From the NCBI GenBank assembly GCA_016748015.1, contig JAAOMT010000135.1, forward strand, positions 1,220,498-1,284,497: a stretch of DNA of 64,000 bases, written 5' to 3'. This DNA is from Geosiphon pyriformis. Taxonomy: Eukaryota; Glomeromycota; Glomeromycetes; Archaeosporales; Geosiphonaceae. Both the position numbers and the translations under genes were made by a program. Positions 57,801 through 64,000 of this stretch are shown piece by piece (position 1 is the first letter of the stretch; the number at the start of each line of letters is the position of its first letter). The notes beneath the pieces were generated by a model. The model did not search any database, was not told where the DNA came from, and saw only the letters and a program-made list of their open reading frames with translations.

Positions 57801-59042
57801 CATCAATATATTCAGATATTACTTAATATATGCAAAATTATAATGCTTGTCAAAGGAAAGAAGAAACAAAACCCAATGAACCATTGAGACTAATTAAAGT
57901 GAGACAACCATTCGATCATATTGGAATTGACTTAGTTGGACCATTAACAATCACCAACAAAGGCAACAGATATATTGCAGTAGCCATGGACTATCTTACA
58001 AAATGGCCAGAAGCAAAAGCCATTCAAAGAGCAGATGCAGAATTTATTGCTGAATTTGTTTATCAAGATTTGATCTGTCAACATAAATGTCTAAAAAAAC
58101 TACTATCAGATCAAGGAACTCACTTTGTGAATAGAATATTGGTAGAATTAAGTCAAATATTTGGAATAAAAAGACTATTATTATTACCATACCATCTACA
58201 AACAAATAGGTTAGTTGAAAGATTCAATAGAACATTGTGTAAAGCAATAGCTAAAATCAGCCAAGAAAACCAGAACAAATGGAATTTGTTTATACTATTA
58301 GTATTATTTGTTTACTGGAAAATGAAGCAAGACACTACACAAGCAACACTATTTGAATTAGTATATAGTAGAATAGCAATATTTACCAATTGAAATAAAA
58401 GTTAAAACATATCCAACAGAACCAATAACAAAAGAGAATTTCCAAAGAACATTGTTGAGAAAAACATATGACTTAATGGAGACACTAAAAAACAAATGGC
58501 TAAAAGCAGCTGATAATATTCAAAAGTCACAAGAAAAACAAAAAGAAAGACACAATAATCAACTATTAGATAAACTAGTTAAATTCAAGATTAGAGACAA
58601 AGTACTTTTACATCATACCAAAGCAGAAAAACAATGAAGTAAAAAATTTGACCCCAAATGGGATAGACTATTTTACATAGAAGAAATTCTAGGAAATAGA
58701 ACTTATAAATTAAGGTTGAACAACAAAATCTTAACCAAGACAGCACATAGAAATCAACTGAAACTATATCAAAACATAACATTAGCATCCACCAGTAATA
58801 TTCTACAACTGGAAGCACAAAGAATACTAGTTCAACCAGATGAGATTCCACAAGATTTGGAACCAATCATAGTTATTGAACTAAACACATCAAATTGAAC
58901 AACCAAAAGAGTATATAAAGACATGATATATGCGACAAAAGCAATAAAAAAAAATGAAAATACCAGACCATATTCACACTTTAGCTTAACAATTGTTTCA
59001 GGCTTTAAGTCAACAACAAGTAAACATAGAAATTATCATTAA
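54803..59042 (+). pseudogene. pol of element A, 3' part (dUTPase-like, RT, RNase H, integrase)
   Basis: Resumes after element B, starting with the second CCAT. dUTPase-like part 55012-55752: AKFDLR, TSRSSLAKK, EIINTGYVENI, NEKIAQTIF and IQSFEFMDRID; motif 5 has lost its GFGSTG Gly/Ser residues. RT: the active site is YLDNT (about 56,675; second Asp to Asn), then FLGFAGYYCHFIKDFSK (56823-57473). RNase H has TTNVSDQALEAILSQ, catalytic Asp to Asn. Integrase (57563-58637): ...HFHKEATMKR...YNACQ zinc part, IGIDLVGP, LLSDQGTHFV, NRLVERFNRT, so the D-D-E residues themselves survive. Pol stops at 59040-59042, overlapping ORF3 by 89 nt as in C. Confidence 0.85.
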
Positions 59043-59589
59043 CAATCAAACAATCTGTTATCAAAACACCAAAAAAAAAGAGAAAAGTACACTATACTAG
59101 TGACCACAAAAACAATCAATAAACTGGTTAGATAAAATAGTAAAGAAAGTAATAAACACTTTTGGAAAGATAACCATCATCATTCCAACAGAAAAACTGA
59201 CAAAAGAAAATTGGAACCAATAAATAGACCAACTTCCAATACCATACTGCTACTATCAATTGGAACAAAAAGTAGATATTCAGAAGTTATATCTTGACAA
59301 ATTCAAAAGAATCTTTAATTAAGAGATAGTCCAGAACATTGAAGACATTATTGGAAAGAAAACAAACTTAACACTACACATCAGAACTATTTATTGACTA
59401 TACACTATATTTTAAAACTACCCAGAAGTATTGTTACACTCTGATATAGAAACAATAACCATTAACCAATAGGGAAGAATAAACAAGTCACAAATTAAAG
59501 AAATAAAAAGTAGAGTGGAACAGATGTTACTGGAAAAAAAAGTATTTGACATAATTCAAAATGAGAATTTTAATAGAGCTCAATATTAA
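58954..59589 (+). pseudogene. ORF3 of element A
   Basis: ATG at 58954-58956, stop 59587-59589, 636 nt. Begins MKIPDHIHTL and ends FNRAQY. Same length and frame layout as in B and C, with several stops, mainly at Gln and Trp positions. The function is unknown. Confidence 0.72.
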
Positions 59590-59602
59590 AAGAAGAAGAT
59601 AA
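59590..59602 (+). other. Polypurine tract of element A
   Basis: AAGAAGAAGATAA directly before the 3' LTR. Confidence 0.7.
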
Positions 59603-60450
59603 TATTACTCATAAAAAAAAAAGAAAAACAGATATAGAAAATAGTGGATTAATAGGAGAGTAGTAGTTAGCATGTAAGCACATTGTTTAGCAATGTGGAG
59701 CAATGTCAGAAATCACAGCATATTGTTTAGCAATGTAGAGCGATGTTAAAAAATTAGGGCATATTGCTTAGCAATATAAGCATTGCTCAAGAAATCATAA
59801 CATATTGCTTGAAAATGTGAGTGATCTCATAGAACATTAATTATGTATATATAGCAGTAGCATTAGAAGAAAAAAAGACAGACCTCTTAGTTTAGATTTG
59901 ATCTAAGCAATCTTCCACTTCACAAATATTAATAAATAAATATTCAATATTTCCAATCCACTCCCTACTATTAACACTTTATGTTGATAGTAGTTGATAC
60001 TTAACCACACTAGAACAATAGCTTTTAATCATAGCTATTAATAGAATACTAACTTGCAATTGTCTTGGCTTATTTCTTTATCTTCTTTTATTTTTCTTTT
60101 ATTTTCTTGGTGATTTTTTTGTTTTACTAATTGATTAAAGATTAAAAAGTGCTGAGTTACAGACGTTATAAAAACTGATAAAAAATTCATGAAACAAGAG
60201 TAGAACACTCATAGAATTGAAGATAGCTTATCAGAAGGATTACTGGCCACCATGCTAAGAAAAAAATTTGACAGAATTGTAATTCTGAAAGGCTACTGAA
60301 ACAACAATTGAATCTCTGTTCATTATACAAAGAACTAACCCAAAACCTTCAGATACAAACAATCTTTAGAAACCAAAATCATTATATTAATTAAGCACCA
60401 AGTTATGGATTTGTTATTTGCTTTAAGATCCTAAATAATTATTTGTAATA
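59603..60450 (+). repeat. 3' LTR of element A
   Basis: 848 bp, with about four array units (59,678-59,835), TATA at 59846-59854, and hairpin arms 59966-59976 and 59982-59992 with loop CTTTA, the reverse orientation of the loop in the 5' LTR. Confidence 0.92.
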
Positions 60451-60454
60451 ACAC

Positions 60455-61072
60455 TGTTGTTTATTAATTGCCATTCAGAAATATCTGTATAATAAGAAGT
60501 ATCCCAATGTGTTGTGTTTTTATTGTGAAGATGTAAAAAGTTCTGACCATTCATTTGTGTATGTGTTTGATATTAGGGTTTGTGAATATTTAATTAGGTT
60601 TTATCTGTTTTAGTAGAATATTTTATCAGGTTTGAACTTGGTTTCATCTTAGGTTTTGCAGATGCTTTCTTTGTGTGTTTTAGATGACATTATTTATATT
60701 ACTTTGTGTAAGGGTTTTTTGTTCAAAGATTGGTTTTTGGAGGCCTTATTCATTTTTGATGAAATTAAAATTGCCAGTAAGATTGTTGTAAATTTTGTTT
60801 GAAATTTAAGGGTGGCTTATTATACTAATATATGGATGATTTGGGCCAAGTATAGGGCAATTATAAAGAGAAAAAGCCTGATTATAGGTAATAGTTTGTT
60901 ATTACCTAAGATCTATAGTCTGTTTTCTTTGCTTTCTGTTGGGATTATTAGGTTGCTTGGTGTTGTTAAAGCACTTGGTATTAGCTTTGGTTTTTGTAGG
61001 CCTTGTTGTTTTTTTTTTGGTGTTGATAATACAGTATTTGTTAAAATAGATTTGTACTATTGCTTTAATTAA
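60455..61072 (+). pseudogene. LINE-1a ORF2, C-terminal end
   Basis: Continues from 40644: LLIAIQKYLYNKKYPNVLCF then a Cys/His pair (CFYCEDVKSSDHSF), the zinc-like end of ORF2. The last open part (60812-61072) contains SVGIIRLLGVVKALGISFGF followed by CRPCCFFFGV and stops at 61072. In the second LINE (61.2-63.1 kb) the same end reads CCSCLFFSGL. Stops occur near 60,596-60,615. Confidence 0.78.
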
Positions 61073-61190
61073 TTTAAGTGACTGGTTATATGTAAAAAGT
61101 ACATGATTTGTGTCTAGTTTAAATCACTTAATTTGATGTATTATGCTAGATAGCATTTGGGTCTCATTTATTAAACTTTAAAAAAAAAAA
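61073..61190 (+). repeat. LINE-1a 3' UTR and A-tail
   Basis: Segment GTGACTGGTTATATGTAAAA and following bases recur at 5.2, 24.95 and 63.15 kb and (minus) at 16.9 kb. It ends in about 11 A at 61,180-61,190, as expected of target-primed reverse transcription. LINE-2 coding sequence starts at once after the A-run. Confidence 0.7.
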
Positions 61191-63140
61191 TCAGAAAATG
61201 TCTGAAGATTAAAGCTGGTTTTTCATGTGATTTTCTTATAGATGTATTGCTACATCTGTTTTTTTATGGCATAAAACTTTTTGGCCAAATCCAAGCTGAA
61301 AGTAAATTGTTTTTTGTCATACACTTTAAGTGTTTTTAGTAGATTTTTTATTTACTATTGTTTAGATTTGCAAATTTTCAGTTGGTTGCAAATTCATCTT
61401 TTATATTGTTCTGTTAAATTAAAAAAATCAGTTCTAAAAATAATTTTTTAGCTGGGATCATGAAAATTTTTTCATTTTGTAGTTTATTCTTTTGTAATGC
61501 TTTGTCAAATATGTTTCATTTTACTGGTAATATGCTAATATTCAAAATTATTGGAGATGCAGATTTTTTTTAAACTGTTTATTTGTTGAAGTATTATGAT
61601 ATTATTTTTGTGGAACAGTTGCTGAACAAAAATGAAGTTTGTTTTAAATAGAAATGTTTTAAACATTGGAAGTACATAAATTTGTGAAACCCAATTTTAG
61701 ACTGGTTTAGCTCAATTATCAAGTTTCTGAAAAGCAGATTAACTATAACCAGTGTTATGTTCAATTTTGTAATAGACTTTTTCTTGGCTTTAATACAACA
61801 AATCAAATTTATCACACTAAGCAAGTGTTGCTAAAGTCTGGTTTAAGTTTTTTTAATGTGTATACTAATGAATCTGTAAAAAATTTTAGATTGACTTCAG
61901 CCACTGGAAATGCTGTGGCTTTTTTTTTTAACATTGACTTTGGTATTGGAATTAGAGTTCATGGTGTTCTGTTATCAACTTTGTCTAAACTGAAGACTAT
62001 TTTTTTTGTACTTACTTGTATTCTTATTGAATGTAATATGATAGTTTATTCAGACAGCCAAGCTGCTATTTATGTGTGTATTAATGAATTAAATTTGGCT
62101 TTGTCAGATTTTAGGAAGTGCTTGTGGATAAAACATTAACAGATAATGAATTTTATTAAAGTAAAAAAGCTTATGGTATTTTGAGTCAAAATTAAAGATT
62201 ATCCTGGTATTGCAAAAAATAAATGTATTAATGCATTTATTTCTAATACTTGCTTTTCTAATTCAGTCTTTTTAATAATAGTATATAAGCTTTTTGTACT
62301 ATTAAATGATTTGGTATTGTCTTGCAATGTTTGTTACTATGTCAAAGATTTCTTTAAAACTTTGTGTCATGCTAACTGAGAAAATAAGTCTGGTTCTAAA
62401 ATGGAAAATATTTTTAATGTTTACAGAGTTAATTGAAAAAGAACTTTAAAAGTATAACATCTTGATAAAAACATGACTTTTGGTTTTACAAGCCACTTTT
62501 CAGCTGCTTTGTAGACTTATTTTATGAAGACTGTGTATGGGTATTTGCCAATAGTTATTTGGAAACACCTATACAACACTTTATATTTTAGTGTGAAATA
62601 TGTGTTTTGTAATAAGACCAAGACTTTTGACCATGTTTTTGAATATGTTTATAATAACATTAATTGTAGTAATATCTTAGCTAAGTTTGAAAAGTGATAA
62701 GTATTAATACCTAATATTGTGAAACCATCTTCTGTCATTATTCATAATCTATCTTTTTGCAAGAATAATCTTGGTTTGTATTTCATTTTGGTTAAAGATT
62801 TTGTGTCTGTTAGTTAGTATTATGAATTTCTGGTGGTTTTTGGTAATTCAGAACTAGTTAGTATCCAAATAGTAATGTTTGTGAAAAACTTGTATGTGTT
62901 CACAGATCTGAAATATAATATTACAGATCTAAACATAAAGCCAATATGAAAAAGAGAGATTTGGTATCTGCTAATAGTAGTGAATCTCTTGTTTTGGTCG
63001 ATAGTATTGACAAATTAAATAATAGTGTGGTTTTGCTGCTTAATATTGAAGAAATTAGAGATGTGTATTCTAATTTGTGCTGTAGTTGCTTGTTTTTTTC
63101 AGGTTTGAGTAATAAATTAGTAATAATAGTTAACATATAA
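61191..63140 (+). pseudogene. LINE-2 ORF2, RNase H and C-terminal parts
   Basis: The best piece, 61825-62139, is a retroelement RNase H: NAVAFFFNIDFGIG, a Glu-containing helix near LLSTLSKLKTIFF (normally a catalytic Glu in AELQA; here Lys-Leu-Lys) and VYSDSQAAIYVCINEL with the third catalytic Asp. Further on: YFMKTVYGYLPIVIWKHLYN (about 62,520) and the Cys-rich end CCSCLFFSGLSNKL (about 63,085-63,125). Stops lie between the pieces. Dead copy. Confidence 0.75.
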
Positions 63141-63240
63141 TATAGTTTTAATTAGTCTAAATAACTGGTCACATATAGCAAATACATGAATTACATTTAG
63201 TTTACAATATATATATGTTGTATATCTTTAGATAATAATT
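61191..63240 (+). mobile_element. LINE-2, 5'-truncated, different subfamily
   Basis: Coding signal begins directly after the A-tail of LINE-1a with KCLKIKAGFSCDFLIDVLL, the region between RT and RNase H. It runs through RNase H and the C-terminal zinc-like end to a stop at 63138-63140, then a LINE 3'-UTR-like segment at 63,143-63,215. The protein is alignable with LINE-1a only in part, so these are two related LINE lineages sharing a 3'-UTR motif. LINE-1a appears to have inserted here. Confidence 0.72.
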
Positions 63241-63310
63241 GGGTTATACTCATTATTACCTGAGTAGAAAAACTGATCCAAAGTTATGAAGAAACATGAC
63301 CAAAACGTGA

Positions 63311-63500
63311 CATAACACAGAATAACGTGCAATAATATTGGATAATATGTTATAACGTTGGATAACATGTTATAATGCAGGATAACACAGAATAGTACAC
63401 AATAATGTAGGATAATGTGTTACAATGCAGGATAACACAGAATAACATGTAATAACGTCAGATAATGTGTTATAACATAGGATAACTAGTGATAATGTAA
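63311..63500 (+). repeat. Array of 19 units with exact 10-bp period
   Basis: From 63311 each 10-bp unit has ATAAC or ATAAT (rarely ATAGT, ACAAT) at positions 2-6, followed by a variable 4-base spacer, without a single phase slip over 190 bp. It lies upstream of a TATAAAAG at 63586-63593, the same order (array, then TATA) as in the Gypsy LTRs. Confidence 0.9.
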
Positions 63501-63585
63501 AAAAACGAAGCAATAACAGAAACAACAAAGCAATAGCTAGCGATAGCAAGACAATTGAAAGCAATCCTGTAAAACCAAAAGAATG

Positions 63586-63593
63586 TATAAAAG
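63586..63593 (+). promoter_or_regulatory. TATA box
   Basis: TATAAAAG in a stretch that still contains CpG, 86 bp downstream of the 10-bp array. Confidence 0.55.
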
Positions 63594-63919
63594 CAAGTAG
63601 TTGTAGAAGTGAGAAAAGACAGAGAAAGAAGAAAAAATATATATGAACCTCTAGACCAGAAATTAAAATATCCATACTTCTTCATCCTTTATTATCTTCC
63701 CTATTTCATCTCCTGAAATAAACCAATTATTAAAAGAAATCAGAATCACAAATTCATGTTCTCGAACTTCATGAAATTTACATGAATTAACCTTTGTCTC
63801 GTACCTCTATTCTAGAACAAATGCTTCTAGCATAACTGCTTCTAGCATAACTGCTTCGAACCTATTAACAATTTGGACCAATTGCTCTTGATCATGGCGA
63901 TTGATAATACTAATTTATC

Positions 63920-63928
<9 letters not shown>

Positions 63929-64000
<72 letters not shown>
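63929..64000. repeat. Poly-T run reaching the window end
   Basis: 72 uninterrupted T, continuing past the window. It lies at a place where the A and B LTRs have a T-rich TTTTCTTTTATTTTC tract, so it may be an expansion of that or an assembly artefact. Confidence 0.9.

Larger units (their letters stand above)
40645..60450 (+). mobile_element. Gypsy element A, inserted in LINE-1a and interrupted by element B
   Basis: 5' LTR 40645-41386, 3' LTR 59603-60450. Target sites are GTAC (40641-40644) and ACAC (60451-60454), which are C-to-T and G-to-A derivatives of one GCAC. The internal part is 41387-44870 plus 54807-59602, split by element B with a CCAT duplication. Without B the layout equals that of element C. 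Every gene is damaged. Confidence 0.92.
63241..63930 (+). repeat. Probable LTR of a related Gypsy family (partial, window edge)
   Basis: Array, TATA box, then sequence ending with TTGGACCAATTGCTCTTGATCATGGCGATTGATAATACTAA, which resembles the LTR stretch around AATAGCTTTTGATCATGGCTATTGACAG in A and B. A direct duplication TGCTTCTAGCATAAC occurs at about 63,826-63,855. LTR ends could not be placed. CpG is retained (AACGTG, AACGTT, CTCGAAC), which suggests a younger copy. Confidence 0.5.

Noticed and set aside
63311-63500. Telomere-like or centromere satellite
   Set aside because: Unit does not resemble TTAGGG-type repeats and the array is short, next to a TATA box in LTR-like sequence.

Overview
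The window looks like a nuclear contig from a very AT-rich fungus, most likely an arbuscular mycorrhizal fungus (Glomeromycotina, Rhizophagus/Gigaspora-like). Three things point there: short spliceosomal introns in low-GC genes, strong AT enrichment, and LINE and Ty3/Gypsy proteins whose wording I recognise, from memory only, from that group. No taxon was confirmed by a search. About 9 kb (roughly 7.0-16.2 kb) is a gene island that keeps CpG dinucleotides. Almost everything else is transposon in various stages of decay.

Gene island. A 22-exon (possibly 23-exon) gene on the minus strand (12841 down to 7245) encodes a coiled-coil protein of about 1281 aa. It has a centrosomin CM1 / Cnn_1N motif, so it is an Mto1/ApsB/CDK5RAP2-type gamma-tubulin-complex activator. 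It is divergent from a four-exon plus-strand gene (13162-14515) for an NSRP1/CCDC55-like splicing regulator, which is followed by a two-exon plus-strand gene (15145-16145) for uroporphyrinogen-III synthase (HEM4). Splice phases add up to open frames in all three. A Tc1/mariner element with near-perfect inverted repeats (5351-6566) lies on the left flank of the island.

Repeat nest, 25-63 kb. A plus-strand LINE (ORF1 zinc-knuckle gag, endonuclease, RT, RNase H) is split into three pieces at 25.4-27.9, 38.0-40.6 and 60.5-61.2 kb. The first break holds a complete minus-strand Gypsy element C (27874-37958). The second holds Gypsy element A (40645-60450), which is itself split by Gypsy element B (44871-54802). 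All three insertions have 4-bp target-site duplications (ATGT, GCAC decayed to GTAC/ACAC, and CCAT). A decayed minus-strand LINE fragment at 16.8-17.7 kb keeps the uninterrupted version of one site. A second LINE type follows at 61.2-63.2 kb, and older remnants occupy 2.6-3.9 and 17.7-20.8 kb.

The Gypsy family has an unusual layout: LTR - gag (CCHC knuckle) - aspartic protease - Cys-rich module - dUTPase-like domain - RT - RNase H - integrase - an extra ORF - LTR. The extra ORF ('ORF3') is exactly 636 nt from ATG to stop in all three copies and overlaps the end of pol. The LTRs carry a palindromic tandem array whose copy number differs between paired LTRs, and a hairpin whose loop is in opposite orientation in the two LTRs of the same element. 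No element has intact ORFs throughout. Most catalytic losses are G-to-A or C-to-T changes, and CpG is nearly absent, as expected of methylated, deaminating repeats.

The right end (63.2-64.0 kb) holds an array of 19 units with an exact 10-bp period, a TATA box, and sequence resembling a related LTR. It ends in at least 72 T. Large AT-rich stretches (1-2.5, 4-5.2, 20.8-24.9 kb) gave no recognisable gene.
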